Assembly: GCA_963820415.1 (NCBI GenBank) | Contig: CAWFZT010000011.1 | Coordinates: 186,001-250,000 of the forward strand | DNA: 64,000 nucleotides | Direction of reading: 5' to 3' | From: CAWFZT01 sp963820415 | Lineage (GTDB): Bacteria > Chloroflexota > Anaerolineae > Anaerolineales > Anaerolineaceae | In this document: piece by piece, positions 8,367 through 17,406 of the stretch | Layout: every line of letters starts with the position of its first letter | Numbering within the stretch: the stretch's first letter is position 1 | Translations under genes and position numbers: made by a program | The notes under the pieces: generated by a model | The model's database searches: none | Told to the model about the DNA's origin: nothing | The model's input: only the letters and a program-made list of their open reading frames with translations

Positions 8367-9357
8367 ATGCGCTATACAACCATTCCCAACACTGACCTGG
8401 TCGTGTCAGTTATCAGCCTGGGCACTGGCGGGGCGGGCGCCACTTACGACCGCCCCACCGCCTTTGCCATGCTGGATGCCTTTTTTGAACAGGGCGGCAA
8501 CTTTGTGGATACCGCCCATATTTACAACGACTGGATCCCTGGCGAGCGCAGCCGCAGCGAAAAGCTGCTGGGGGCATGGATGCACCTATCCGGACGCCGC
8601 AACCGGTCAGGCGTGCTACTGGCGACCAAAGGCGCCCACCCTGATTTGGCGCAGATGCAGGTTGGGCGATTGTCGCCGGCTGAAATCCAAGCGGACCTGG
8701 AGGAAAGCTTGCGCTTTCTACAGGTAGAGACGATCGACCTGTACTGGCTGCACCGCGATGACCCCACCCGCCCGGTGGAGGAAATCATCGCTACGCTGGA
8801 GGCACAGGTGGAAGCCGGGAAAATACGCTACTTTGGCTGCTCGAACTGGCGGCTGGAGCGCATCCAGGCGGCCCGGCACTGCGAGTGCGGCAGGCGGCGG
8901 ACGGGGCATAGCCGGGTTTGTGGGCGTGCAGAACCTGTGGAGCCTGGCGAAACCCAACCTGGACGTCCTCTGGCGGCGGGACGCCACCCTGGCAGTGATG
9001 GATGACGAACTCTGGCAGTATCACCGGCAGACCGGCCTGGCGGCCATCCCTTACACCAGCCAGGCCAACGGCTTATTCCAGAAAATGGACACAGGCGGGA
9101 CAGCCAGGCTTTCGGCGGACCTGGCCCGGCTGTATTTAAGCTCGGAAACGGAAGGGCGCTACCAACGTTTGAAGATGCTCAGCCAGCAGACCGGCCTGAA
9201 CACTACCCAAATTGGCCTGGGCTGGCTGACTTCGCAGCCCTTCGCGACCTGCCCGGTGATTGGCCCACAGTCGCTGGCGCAACTGCGCGACTGCCTGGCA
9301 GCGGCGGACGTGCGGCTCACGCCCGAGCAGGTGAGCTTCCTGGCGCCTGCCGCATAA
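8367..9357 (+). CDS. Aldo/keto reductase, one frameshift
   Basis: Two frames combine into a protein of about 330 residues, normal for the aldo/keto reductase family (NAD(P)H-dependent carbonyl reduction in the cytoplasm). The catalytic tetrad can be read as Asp and Tyr in DTAHIYNDW, Lys in LLATKG and His in YWLHRDD. The C-terminal half carries GFVGVQNLWSLAKPN and the cofactor-loop stretch VIGPQSLAQLRDCL. The start ATG has AGGAGCAGCAAG upstream, and TATAAT occurs at 8335-8340. The frame changes near 8870-8885; shortening the CCC of GCGGCCCGG by one base restores it, so an assembly error is likely. It faces the divergent lipoprotein gene and converges on the PfkB kinase gene across the hairpin at 9371. 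Confidence 0.85.
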
Positions 9358-9370
9358 GAGAAGAAATGAA

Positions 9371-9421
9371 TTCACTTTTTTAGGTGTGAAAAGCTACGCT
9401 TTTCACACCTAAAAAAGTGAA
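9371..9421. terminator. Bidirectional terminator, 24-bp perfect inverted repeat
   Basis: Arms of 24 bases (9371-9394 and 9398-9421) around a 3-base loop TAC. The inner stem is AGGTGTGAAAAGC with T6 on one side and A6 on the other, so it works as an intrinsic terminator in both directions. It lies between the convergent aldo/keto reductase and PfkB genes, and the kinase stop codon (9409-9411) is inside one arm. Confidence 0.85.
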
Positions 9422-10623
9422 CACTTAAGGCGCCAAACCCCGCTGGCCTCATCGCGGGTCCAGCCGGGGGCGGATAGGGCCAGGGCGTGCTGGGGCCAGC
9501 CGGCGGCGATGCGCCCCAGGGTCTCTTCCCAAGGGCGGATGCCGCTGGTAGCGTCGGCGGCTTCCACGTCACAGGCGCCCACCCCGACTGCCGCCGCCAT
9601 CACCTGGAGCGGAGGCAGGTCGCGCAGCAGGCCGCTGAGGAAGCCGGCGATGGTGGCGTCCCCGGCGCCGGTGGTGCCAACCACCTCCACCTGAAAGCAG
9701 GGGGCCCACAGCTCCTGGTCAGCCCAGGCGGCCAGGTCGGCCGGCGCGCCGCGGCCCATCTGGCCCAGTCGCGCCACCCCGGCGGTACGCAGGTACAGGC
9801 CGCGCTCGCCCAGCTTGATCACCGCCATCTTCACCCCCAGCCGCAGCAGCTCGCCGCTCACGTCGGAAAGCAGCTCAGGGGTAACCTGTTCCAGCAGCCC
9901 GGCGCCGCCCGCTCTCGACAGGCTGTCGTAGGTCTCGCGCCGCATGATCGGCGGGTAGCCGATCATGAACAGCAGCTCCTCGATGCTGGGGGCGAAAATA
10001 TCCACGTAGGGCAGCACACGCTCCAGGATGGCAGACCAATCCGCCTGGCCGCCGGGCGAGGACGGGTCGGGCATGGACATGTCCAGGGAAGTGGTCGTGC
10101 CGGTGGCCTTGGCCTGGCGGTAGACCTCCAGCAACCCGGCGCCGCCTTCCATATACATGCGCCGCATGATCGGCGGATAGCCAAAATGGAAAATGCCCGC
10201 CTGCGCCACCAGGCGCAGATCGATATCCCCAGCGCAGAAGCTATCGTTGGTGCCCGGGCAGTGCAGGAAAAAGCGGTCCATGCCGGGCGGGCAGATGATG
10301 ACCGTATACGAGGTGGCCGAGTGCTCGTCGGCGGTAATGCCTTGCGCCAGCCGCGCCCCCTGGGCGGCGATGATGTCGCGCACGATCTGCCCGAAGGGAT
10401 CGTCCCCCACCCGGGCGATCAGGTCCACCGGCACGCCCAGGCGGTGCATGGCAATGCCGGTATTGGGCACCGGCCCGCCGGGAGCAAAGGTAACCGCCCC
10501 AGCGACGATCAGGCGCCCAGGTTGGAATAGCTCGCTGAACTGCCCGGGCTTGAGGTGCTCCAGATTTGGGATCATGTCCAGGCAGATATGCCCGGCGACG
10601 ACGGCGCGAAATTTATCGATCAT
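9409..10623 (-). CDS. PfkB-family carbohydrate kinase
   Basis: 404 residues, some 90 longer than a minimal ribokinase. The family phosphorylates sugars or nucleosides with ATP. The N-terminal substrate motif (VVAGHICLDMIPNL, then FAPGGPVPNTGIAMHRLGVPV) and the C-terminal catalytic signature VEVVGTTGAGDATIAGFLSG with its base Asp are intact. The extra length lies partly between residues 150 and 260, where a stretch (MYMEGGAGLLEVYRQA, then IGYPPIMRRETYDSLSRAGG) seems to repeat the words YPPIMRR and GGAGLLE, suggesting a small internal duplication. It is divergent from the sugar ABC operon next door, so it may phosphorylate the imported sugar. The substrate is not readable. Confidence 0.88.
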   Translation of the reverse strand: MIDKFRAVVAGHICLDMIPNLEHLKPGQFSELFQPGRLIVAGAVTFAPGGPVPNTGIAMHRLGVPVDLIARVGDDPFGQIVRDIIAAQGARLAQGITADEHSATSYTVIICPPGMDRFFLHCPGTNDSFCAGDIDLRLVAQAGIFHFGYPPIMRRMYMEGGAGLLEVYRQAKATGTTTSLDMSMPDPSSPGGQADWSAILERVLPYVDIFAPSIEELLFMIGYPPIMRRETYDSLSRAGGAGLLEQVTPELLSDVSGELLRLGVKMAVIKLGERGLYLRTAGVARLGQMGRGAPADLAAWADQELWAPCFQVEVVGTTGAGDATIAGFLSGLLRDLPPLQVMAAAVGVGACDVEAADATSGIRPWEETLGRIAAGWPQHALALSAPGWTRDEASGVWRLKCSLF

Positions 10624-10690
10624 TAGATGATTTTATCCTGATTCAGACAAGGGCGCATGGTGGAAGGGGAAAATTGCTGAAATAAATTAC

Positions 10691-10719
10691 TTGCGTTTAA
10701 TAAGTAGTCAACCTATAAT
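10691..10719 (+). promoter_or_regulatory. Promoter of the sugar ABC operon
   Basis: TTGCGT (10691-10696) and a perfect TATAAT (10714-10719) with 17 bases between them, 68 bases ahead of the ATG of the sugar-binding protein. This is a good housekeeping sigma-type promoter. AAGGAGG sits near 10775 as ribosome binding site. Confidence 0.7.
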
Positions 10720-10786
10720 ATCCTAAGCGAAAGTTACTCCAAGTTTTTTCTTAATTCAAATTGGTTTACCATTAAGGAGGAAGTTT

Positions 10787-12172
10787 ATGGCTAAGCGTCT
10801 ATCACGACGAGACTTTTTGCAAATGGCTGCGCTGTTAACCGGCGGAGCCGTACTGGCTGCCTGCGCCCCGCAGCCTACACCAACTCAGGCACCTGCCGCA
10901 GCTCAACCCACTGCCACTACCGCGGCTGCTCAACCCACTGCCCCAGCTGCGCCTACTCAGGCGCCCGCGGCGGCGTCGGGCAAGAACGTCCGCATGGGCG
11001 TATGGGCCGGACCGGATGAGGTCAAATATTTCAATCAGTGGGTCAAGCCCTGGCAGGACAAGGGCCACAGCGTCAATATTGAATACGTGGACTGGACCAC
11101 CTACTGGACCAAGCTGCCCACGCAGTTCTCCGCCGGCACCGCCGCGGATGTGCTGGAAATGTCGAACTTCACCCTGCAATTTGGGCCGCAGGGCGTGCTG
11201 GCCGACCTGAATCCCTTCATCACCTCCAATACCGACCTGAAGATGGATGACTTCGTGGCCGTACCGTTCGAGAAGTTCACCTACCAGGGCAAGCTGATCA
11301 GCTTCCCGATGTGCCTGACCATCCAGGCCCTATGCTACAACAAGGATATCTTCGACAAGGCCAGTGAGCCCTACCCGGACAACACCTGGGATTGGGCCAA
11401 GATGGTGACAGTGGCCCAGAAGCTCACCAAGGATAACACTGGCAAAGGCCCGACCGACAGCGGCTTCGACGTCACCAACGTGGTGCAGTGGGGCGCCGAA
11501 ATGTCCCTGGACGAGGAAAGCGGCTGGTCCTGCCTGGTTTACCAGAATGGGACGGATTACTGGAAAGACAACTACACCACTCCTAACTTCACCGATCCGG
11601 CCGTCGTCGAAGCCTTCCAGTTCCTGGCTGACATGATCAACAAGGACCAGGTATCCCCCTCCCCGGCGGCCACGCAGAAATTCAACGGCAGCGTCTTCCA
11701 AGCCGGACAGGCTGCCTTCTCCCGTGTCGGCACCTACATGCTCCTGCCCTACCTGAACAACATCAAGGGCTTTAACTGGGACGTGACTGTGCCGCCCCAG
11801 GGCCCCAAGGGGCGCGGCGTAATGGCGGATGGGATTGGCTGGTCGATGAATCAGGCCAGCACGGTACAGGATGACGCCTTCGCACTGATCAAATACTTCA
11901 ATACCGACGGCCAAGCCTTCGAGGGCAGCCAGCACTGGGCCGTCCCGATCCTGAAGTCTGCCTTCACCTCCTTCGCCACACCTCCGCCGGAGCACGTCGC
12001 TACGCTGAAGGAAGAGTTCGATTACGGTCACCGCTGGCCGGCCTACACCAACCAGCAGCAGGTGGATGACTTCATCGGCCAGAAGACCACCGATATCTTC
12101 AACGGCAAGGAACCGGCCGCACAGGGCCTCAAAGAAATCCAGGATTTCGTCGGGCCGTTAGTCAAAGGTTAA
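10787..12172 (+). CDS. Sugar ABC transporter substrate-binding lipoprotein
   Basis: 461 residues, a family 1 extracellular solute-binding protein. The N-terminus has a twin-arginine motif SRRDFLQMA followed by a hydrophobic stretch and lipobox LAACAP, then a Pro/Thr/Gln/Ala linker to about residue 65. The mature domain begins GKNVRMGVWAGPDEVKYF and contains the typical YQGKLISFPMCLTIQALCYNK and LIKYFNTDGQAFEGSQ segments. It would be exported folded and anchored outside the membrane, where it delivers a sugar to the two permeases encoded next. A stem-loop after the gene (12211-12256) probably keeps its expression higher than that of the permeases. Confidence 0.93.
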   Translation: MAKRLSRRDFLQMAALLTGGAVLAACAPQPTPTQAPAAAQPTATTAAAQPTAPAAPTQAPAAASGKNVRMGVWAGPDEVKYFNQWVKPWQDKGHSVNIEYVDWTTYWTKLPTQFSAGTAADVLEMSNFTLQFGPQGVLADLNPFITSNTDLKMDDFVAVPFEKFTYQGKLISFPMCLTIQALCYNKDIFDKASEPYPDNTWDWAKMVTVAQKLTKDNTGKGPTDSGFDVTNVVQWGAEMSLDEESGWSCLVYQNGTDYWKDNYTTPNFTDPAVVEAFQFLADMINKDQVSPSPAATQKFNGSVFQAGQAAFSRVGTYMLLPYLNNIKGFNWDVTVPPQGPKGRGVMADGIGWSMNQASTVQDDAFALIKYFNTDGQAFEGSQHWAVPILKSAFTSFATPPPEHVATLKEEFDYGHRWPAYTNQQQVDDFIGQKTTDIFNGKEPAAQGLKEIQDFVGPLVKG

Positions 12173-12210
12173 TCGTGGGGCCTGGCTGCCCCAAGACAGG
12201 ATGATCTAAA

Positions 12211-12256
12211 ATCTGGGGGAGGCGCTTGCCGGAATAAGGTAGAACCTCCCCCAGAT
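12211..12256. terminator. Intercistronic stem-loop after the binding-protein gene
   Basis: ATCTGGGGGAGG (12211-12222) pairs perfectly with CCTCCCCCAGAT (12245-12256), loop 22 bases. No strong T-run follows. In ABC operons such structures reduce read-through to the permeases or protect the upstream mRNA. Confidence 0.6.
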
Positions 12257-12295
12257 CGTTCTATTTAAATATAGTTCACAACCCAGGAGGTGTGG

Positions 12296-13222
12296 ATGTC
12301 CACCATCGAAACTACTATCCGACCGGCCCGCAAGGGGTTGAGACCGCGCCAGAGGGAGTCCATCGCCTTTTACCTCTTTATTCTGCCATGGCTGCTGGGC
12401 TTCGTGATCTTTACTTTTGGGCCGATGATCGCGTCGGCTTTTTTGAGCCTGACCAGGTTCTCGGTGATGAGCGCGCCGACCTGGATCGGCACGGCCAATT
12501 ACACCACGATGGTGAATACTCCCCTGTTCTGGAAAAGTATGGGGAATACCCTCTTCATGGTGGCCCTGGACCTGCCCCTGGGCTTGATCGCCTCGCTTTC
12601 GGCAGCCGTGCTGCTGAACCAGAAGCTGCGCGGGGTCAACGTCTTCCGGGCCATCTTCTACCTGCCGGTGCTGATACCCACCATCGCCAACATCTTGCTG
12701 TGGGTGTGGATCTTCGATAAAGATTCGGGCATTTTAAACGTCCTGCTCAAGCTGGTCGGGATTGCTCCCCAGCCGTGGCTGACGGACGAGCTGTGGTCGA
12801 AGCCTTCCCTGATCTTCATGAACCTGTGGGGATTGGGCGGGGCCATGTTGATCTACCTGGCCGGCCTGAAGGGCGTCCCGGTTGAGCTGCATGAGGCGGC
12901 CAGGATCGATGGCGCCAATACCTGGCAGGGCTTCTGGAAAATCACCATGCCCCTGCTGTCGCCCACCATCCTGTTTCAACTAGTGATTGGTGTAATCTAC
13001 GAATTTCAGATTTTTACGCAAGGATATATCCTGGGAGGAGGGCCGAATTTCTCTACCACCTTCTACGTGCTGGAATTATTTAATAATGCTTTCCGTTATT
13101 TGAAGATGGGCTACGCCAGCGCCATGGCCTGGGTCTTGTTCGCCATCACCCTGATCATCACCTTGCTGGTCTTCCGGTCCACCCCTTACTGGGTCTATTA
13201 TGAAGCGGAGAGACAGCGATGA
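12296..13222 (+). CDS. Sugar ABC transporter permease, MalF/UgpA type
   Basis: 308 residues with about six membrane segments. I start at the ATG at 12296 because AGGAGG ends at 12290, five bases before it; an in-frame GTG at 12290 would overlap that site. The EAA loop that contacts the ATPase reads ELHEAARIDGANTWQGFWKITMP interrupted by usual spacing, with the conserved G in the right place. The last codons overlap the next permease (ATGA), so the two half-transporters are made together. There is no ATPase gene in the cluster, so a shared MsmX/UgpC-like ATPase elsewhere is expected. Confidence 0.92.
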   Translation: MSTIETTIRPARKGLRPRQRESIAFYLFILPWLLGFVIFTFGPMIASAFLSLTRFSVMSAPTWIGTANYTTMVNTPLFWKSMGNTLFMVALDLPLGLIASLSAAVLLNQKLRGVNVFRAIFYLPVLIPTIANILLWVWIFDKDSGILNVLLKLVGIAPQPWLTDELWSKPSLIFMNLWGLGGAMLIYLAGLKGVPVELHEAARIDGANTWQGFWKITMPLLSPTILFQLVIGVIYEFQIFTQGYILGGGPNFSTTFYVLELFNNAFRYLKMGYASAMAWVLFAITLIITLLVFRSTPYWVYYEAERQR

Positions 13223-14094
13223 GCGCCCAAACGAAGGCCTTGAAACTCACCCCTAAAATGAAGCGCAGCCACCTCCTGAGCGTTCCCTGGCTGTTCTACG
13301 TGGTCGCCATCCTGCTCTCGGTGACGTTTTTATTCCCGCTGTTCTGGATGGCCTCCACCTCACTGAAGACGATGGGACAGGCTTACACCTTCCCGCCGGT
13401 CTGGCTGCCCCACCCGGTGCAGTGGTCCAACTACGCGGAATTATTCACCGAGCTGCCTTTCTTAACTTTTACCATCAACAGCGTCATGATTACCGTGCTG
13501 AACACGCTGGGCGTCGTGCTCGCCTCGGCGGTGGTCGCCTTCGGCTTTTCCCGCCTGCGCGCGAAAGGCCGCGATTTCCTGTTCATCCTCCTGATCAGCA
13601 CGATCATGCTGCCCTCCCAGGTCATCCTGGTGCCGACGTTCATCCTGTTCAAGTACCTGAAGTGGATCAACACCATCTTACCCCTGGTGGTGCCGGCCTA
13701 TTTCGGCGGAGGCGCCTTCAACATCTTCTTACTGCGCCAGTTTTTCATGACCATCCCCTTCGAGTACGACGAAGCCGCCATCATGGATGGGGCAAGCTGG
13801 TGGACCATCTTCTGGCGCATCATGCTGCCGTTGTCCAAGCCGGCCCTGGCGACCGTGGCGGTGCTCAACATCGTGGCGGTCTGGACAGACTTCTTCGGCC
13901 CGTTGATCTACCTGAACGACCTGAAAAAGATGACCCTGGCGGTTGGGCTGTCGTTCTTGCGCGGGCAGCACACCGCTTCGCTGACCTTGATGATGGCAGG
14001 GGCGATGTTCTCGACCTTGCCGATCCTGATCATCTTCTTCATGGCCCAGCGTTATTTCGTGGAAGGGATTCAACTGAGCGGCCTGAAGGGATAA
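13219..14094 (+). CDS. Sugar ABC transporter permease, MalG/UgpE type
   Basis: 291 residues, six predicted membrane segments. The N-terminal stretch FLFPLFWMASTSLKT is typical of MalG-type permeases. The EAA loop is FEYDEAAIMDGASWWTIFWR, followed by IMLPLSKPALATVAV. The start overlaps the stop of the partner permease by four bases. It pairs with the upstream permease to form the channel of a carbohydrate importer. Confidence 0.92.
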   Translation: MSAQTKALKLTPKMKRSHLLSVPWLFYVVAILLSVTFLFPLFWMASTSLKTMGQAYTFPPVWLPHPVQWSNYAELFTELPFLTFTINSVMITVLNTLGVVLASAVVAFGFSRLRAKGRDFLFILLISTIMLPSQVILVPTFILFKYLKWINTILPLVVPAYFGGGAFNIFLLRQFFMTIPFEYDEAAIMDGASWWTIFWRIMLPLSKPALATVAVLNIVAVWTDFFGPLIYLNDLKKMTLAVGLSFLRGQHTASLTLMMAGAMFSTLPILIIFFMAQRYFVEGIQLSGLKG

Positions 14095-14104
14095 GGAACT
14101 CACT

Positions 14105-14929
14105 ATGCCCACCGAACAACTGCGTATTCTGATCTTTGGCGCCCATCCGGACGATTGCGAGTGGCTGGCGGGCGGGACGATGGCCCTGTATACCCGCCTG
14201 GGACACCAGGTGAAGACGGTTTCACTGACCAACGGCGACGCCGGGCACGACACCATGGCCGGGGCGCCGCTGGCGCGCCGCCGGCGCGACGAAGCCACGG
14301 CGGCCGCCAAATCCCTGGGGGCCGAATCGATCGTGCTCGACCACCACGACGGCACGCTGATGCCCACCCTGGAAGTGCGCCTGGAGGTCATCCAGATCAT
14401 GCGCGAGTATAAACCCGACCTGGTCATCTCGCTGCGGCCCTGGGATTATCACCCCGACCACCGCTACACCGGGGTGGTAGTGCAGGACGCCATCAACATG
14501 GTCATCGTCGGCAACCTGCTCCCATACGTCCCTCGCCTGCCCTACATCCCGGTCATGGTTTACGCCTGGGACCGTTTCCAGAAACCATACCCGTTTATTC
14601 CGGATATCCTGGTCGACATCGACGAGGTCTACGAGCAAAAAATGGACGCGCTGCACTGTTATACTTCGCAAATGTACGAGTGGCTTGACAAGCCCCAGTC
14701 TAGCGAGCCTGCGGAACGGCGCGTCTGGCTGAAAAAGAAGCTCGAGACCGAAATGACCACCCCGGCCACCCTTTACCGCCAGAAGCTGGTCGAGGTGTAC
14801 GGTAAAGAAAAAGGCGAGCAGATGCACTACGTCGAAGCTTTCGAGGTGTGCGAATACGGCGGCAGGTTGACCCCCGAGGCCAGGCGCCGCCTTTTCCCTT
14901 TCCCCACAGAGCGGGGATTTTCATCATAA
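14105..14929 (+). CDS. PIG-L family deacetylase
   Basis: 274 residues. The zinc signature FGAHPDDCEWLAGG (H14, D16, D17) and the later DYHPDHRYTG motif identify the PIG-L/LmbE family of N-acetylglucosamine-type deacetylases. The rest follows the family: SLTNGDAGHD, RRDEATAAAKSLGA, LDHHDGTLMPTLEVRLEV. It starts 10 bases after the second permease and is probably part of the same transcript, which suggests removal of N-acetyl groups from an imported glycan or glycoside. The last codons include a copy of a short palindrome (14898-14919) also found at 36377 and 47520. Confidence 0.9.
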   Translation: MPTEQLRILIFGAHPDDCEWLAGGTMALYTRLGHQVKTVSLTNGDAGHDTMAGAPLARRRRDEATAAAKSLGAESIVLDHHDGTLMPTLEVRLEVIQIMREYKPDLVISLRPWDYHPDHRYTGVVVQDAINMVIVGNLLPYVPRLPYIPVMVYAWDRFQKPYPFIPDILVDIDEVYEQKMDALHCYTSQMYEWLDKPQSSEPAERRVWLKKKLETEMTTPATLYRQKLVEVYGKEKGEQMHYVEAFEVCEYGGRLTPEARRRLFPFPTERGFSS

Positions 14930-14944
14930 AATAATAGGCTCAAG

Positions 14945-16213
14945 ATGAACAACGCTACCCGCATTGAGATAGAAAAACCGCGCCTGGGCATCCCGGTCAG
15001 CCTTATTATCGACGATGCCGCGCCGGTGGTCAACGCTCTGTATTATTTCCGCCTGCAGATCAACCAGGAAGGCTACGACCAGCTTGTCAAACGCATCCCG
15101 CTCGACTTCCTGGAACAGTTTGCGGCCGTGGTCCAGAAATGGGGCATGCGCGGCAAATTCACCGTCATCCCTTACCCGGCCGGCCTGGGCAGCATTCTGG
15201 AAGGCTGGGAGGGCTGCGATAAGGCTGAGCTGGAAATCTGGCTGGCCCTGGTGCGTTCCGCCATTGCCCCACACTTCGACATCACCCCCGAAATCCTCAC
15301 CCACACCCTGGCGCTGGACTTGAAGACGCGCCAGTTGATCCCGGAACCCGAGCACATCTGGATGGCCAGCCGTACGCAGGCCGAGCTGTCTGAGTACATG
15401 AGCACGGCGGTCGACCTGCTGCGGCAGGCCGGCTTTGCCCCAACCGGCATCACCCAGCCCTGCTATTTCAAGGGCGACCGGCCTTCCTACGACCAGGCGG
15501 TGCTGGAAGCCATCCGCCCGCCAGGCGGCGACCCGGCGGGGACGGCGGCGTTCTACTTCATCGACTTTTGCCCGGATAAAGCGCCCGTCCCGCCTCACCC
15601 GGTCGTGCTGCTCGACCGGGAACGGGGCGAGGCGGTGGTCAGCATGCTGGCCTACGCCGACGATTATTTCTGGAACTCCCAATATCCCAATCCCCCCGGC
15701 TACCTGCAGATGGCGAACGAGCTGATCACCGCCGATCTGCCACAGCAGCAGGCTGGCCGGCTGGTCGAGCTGATGCGGGCGGGCGCCTGGGCCACTTTCT
15801 GCACCCACTGGCAGTCGCTGTACTCGAACGGCAGCCGCCAGGGCCTGGCCGGGCTGGAAGAGGTGGCCAAACGCCTGGCGAACACCTTTGGGGCGCGCCT
15901 GCTGTGGATGACCAACAGCGAGATGGCGCGCTATCGCGCCTCCGAAGAGGCGCTGCGGACAACCTGGCTGGACGAGCATACCCTCCAACTCAATTCGGCC
16001 TTCGCCTGCCCGGATTTCACCCTGACCCTGGCCGGGCGAACGGTCAAGCGGGTTGAATTGGCCTCAGGACAGGGCGCCGTCCAGGTCCTGCGGCGGGCGG
16101 ACACAGGCGATGGGAGGGGCCTGATGGCGTCTGGTTCCTGGCAGCCGGATGGCAAGCGCTTGACGGCCTGCTTCGATCTGCAACGCGGCGTGCAGGCGCT
16201 GAAACTGCTGTAA
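14945..16213 (+). CDS. NodB-like polysaccharide-deacetylase-fold protein, uncharacterised
   Basis: 422 residues, 15 bases after the PIG-L gene. The opening IPVSLIIDDAAPVVNALYYF looks like the first strand of a glycoside hydrolase/deacetylase beta-alpha barrel with the usual Asp pair. Next come WGMRGKFTVIPYPAGLGSIL and a possible metal His in PEILTHTLALDL. Those features suggest a NodB-type fold, but the canonical HxxxH motif is not evident, so activity is unsure. The C-terminal 90 residues look like a beta-sandwich. Context (sugar uptake, PIG-L) supports a carbohydrate role. Confidence 0.6.
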   Translation: MNNATRIEIEKPRLGIPVSLIIDDAAPVVNALYYFRLQINQEGYDQLVKRIPLDFLEQFAAVVQKWGMRGKFTVIPYPAGLGSILEGWEGCDKAELEIWLALVRSAIAPHFDITPEILTHTLALDLKTRQLIPEPEHIWMASRTQAELSEYMSTAVDLLRQAGFAPTGITQPCYFKGDRPSYDQAVLEAIRPPGGDPAGTAAFYFIDFCPDKAPVPPHPVVLLDRERGEAVVSMLAYADDYFWNSQYPNPPGYLQMANELITADLPQQQAGRLVELMRAGAWATFCTHWQSLYSNGSRQGLAGLEEVAKRLANTFGARLLWMTNSEMARYRASEEALRTTWLDEHTLQLNSAFACPDFTLTLAGRTVKRVELASGQGAVQVLRRADTGDGRGLMASGSWQPDGKRLTACFDLQRGVQALKLL

Positions 16214-16367
16214 TACATCTCCTCTATCCCTGTTCATTTCTTAATCCAAGTCCCTTGCGAAGGTTCTTCCGCAGCACCCCGCAGTTACCCAGATCCCTAA
16301 AGGAAATTTGTTTTCTTATCTCAAGTTAAGGATAATTAGATATTATATATCTATTTTATCATATTAG

Positions 16368-16376
16368 TGGTATAAT
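16368..16376 (+). promoter_or_regulatory. Extended -10 promoter element
   Basis: TGGTATAAT at 16368-16376 matches an extended -10 box (TGN plus TATAAT) in a strongly AT-rich stretch about 90 bases ahead of a small gene. No good -35 is visible. The leader contains CCTGGT ... ACCAGG, which may form a stem-loop around 16410-16436. The 250 bases between 16214 and 16466 hold nothing else I recognise. Confidence 0.45.
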
Positions 16377-16466
16377 GAAAGCATACGTTGGGTCTGCCAA
16401 TCTATACCTGGTAACCTGTGATAACGGACCAGGTTCATACTAATCAGTGTTTAATAGGGTAAAAAA

Positions 16467-16565
16467 ATGACTAACTATGGTTTTACAGCGCCCATCCTTG
16501 CGGGTGGAGCGAATGAAATGCTCTCCTTTATTAATGAACGCGTGCTCGATTGGGGTGCTAAATAA
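16467..16565 (+). CDS. Small ORF (32 residues), coupled to the following lipoprotein gene
   Basis: The frame MTNYGFTAPILAGGANEMLS continues FINERVLDWGAK and stops. Its TAA shares a base with the ATG of the next gene (TAATG), a strong sign of translational coupling. The ribosome binding site is weak (AGGG with an A-rich spacer). The N-terminal words YGFTAPILAG recall the start of a longer family of small hypothetical proteins, so this may be a truncated remnant that now works as a leader. No function can be assigned. Confidence 0.45.
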   Translation: MTNYGFTAPILAGGANEMLSFINERVLDWGAK

Positions 16566-17257
16566 TGTTAAAAAATAATATCCACCCCACACTCCCCGGC
16601 AAGAAAAAGTTGCTCCTCCTCGCCCTGATGGTCGGCGTGCTACTCATCACCACCGCCTGCGGCCTTTCCAGCGTGGTGCCGGTGCTATCCGCCGCCGGAA
16701 ATAACAACCCCACAACTACCCCAAACGCGAACGCAGCGCCAAGCAGCACACCCGCTGCGGGGGTAACCACCCCAGCGCAAGCCAATAACCCGAGCAGTAA
16801 CGTACATTGCGATGCTTTATTCCTGGCAAACTACGATATGGGGATGGCTTTAGCGCATATGGTGACTTTAACTGCCAATACCGACTACACGGCGTACACC
16901 AGTCCTGATTCACCTTTCTACCTGGATTTTAAAAAGTTACGATCCGACCTGGATATACTGGCAACTTTACCAGATCCTAGCGACGCAGACGCGCTCATCG
17001 TCGGAAAGCCAAGCGAGGCAGTCACTTACTTCCGCCAATTGATGGACCTGGCAGAAACCGATATCAAGAACCAGGGCAAGCCGTTCGTGGACACCAGTCC
17101 AAGCGGGCAGAAATTGATCGGTATCGATACCCCCTGGGAGCAGCATGCCGCCGTTTTCGGAGTGGCAATGGGAAATGTCTGTAAAAACTATAAAGTCCCA
17201 AGCAACTTATTTTCCACAACCGCCATGCCAGAAGCAACAGAAACGCCGGCGCCCTGA
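16565..17257 (+). CDS. Secreted lipoprotein, function unknown
   Basis: 230 residues. Lys-rich N-terminus, hydrophobic segment LLLLALMVGVLLITTAC ending in a lipobox Cys, then an Asn/Thr/Pro linker to about residue 78. The folded part (HCDALFLANYDMGMALAHMV onward) is about 140 residues, probably helical, with two cysteines (VHCD and VCKN) that may pair outside the cell. It ends in a second short Pro/Thr tail. No family recognised. Its start overlaps the stop of the small upstream ORF. Confidence 0.7.
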   Translation: MLKNNIHPTLPGKKKLLLLALMVGVLLITTACGLSSVVPVLSAAGNNNPTTTPNANAAPSSTPAAGVTTPAQANNPSSNVHCDALFLANYDMGMALAHMVTLTANTDYTAYTSPDSPFYLDFKKLRSDLDILATLPDPSDADALIVGKPSEAVTYFRQLMDLAETDIKNQGKPFVDTSPSGQKLIGIDTPWEQHAAVFGVAMGNVCKNYKVPSNLFSTTAMPEATETPAP

Positions 17258-17330
17258 TTTCAAGGCCATCCGGTGACTGAGGTGGGAACGCCCATCCGCA
17301 TGACTGCAACAAATTGACTATATAACAAAT

Positions 17331-17365
17331 AAGTTGGGTAAAGGGTTATTCCCGATGCCCAACTT
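17331..17365. terminator. Possible terminator between convergent genes
   Basis: AAGTTGGG (17331-17338) and CCCAACTT (17358-17365), loop 19 bases, followed by TCTTATTC. It lies between the convergent lipoprotein (plus) and membrane-protein (minus) genes. The T-run is weak. Confidence 0.4.
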
Positions 17366-17406
17366 TCTTATTCGTATAAATTCTTATAACGCCAAATGGA
17401 TGAGCT

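Noticed and set aside
9371..9421. Small mobile element (MITE) made of the 24-bp inverted repeat
   Set aside because: A 51-base perfect hairpin with T and A runs between convergent genes is fully explained as a bidirectional terminator.
12290..12295. GTG start for the first sugar permease
   Set aside because: It overlaps the AGGAGG site; the ATG at 12296 has proper spacing.
16380..16466. Riboswitch in the leader of the small ORF
   Set aside because: One possible stem (CCTGGT/ACCAGG) but no known conserved core.
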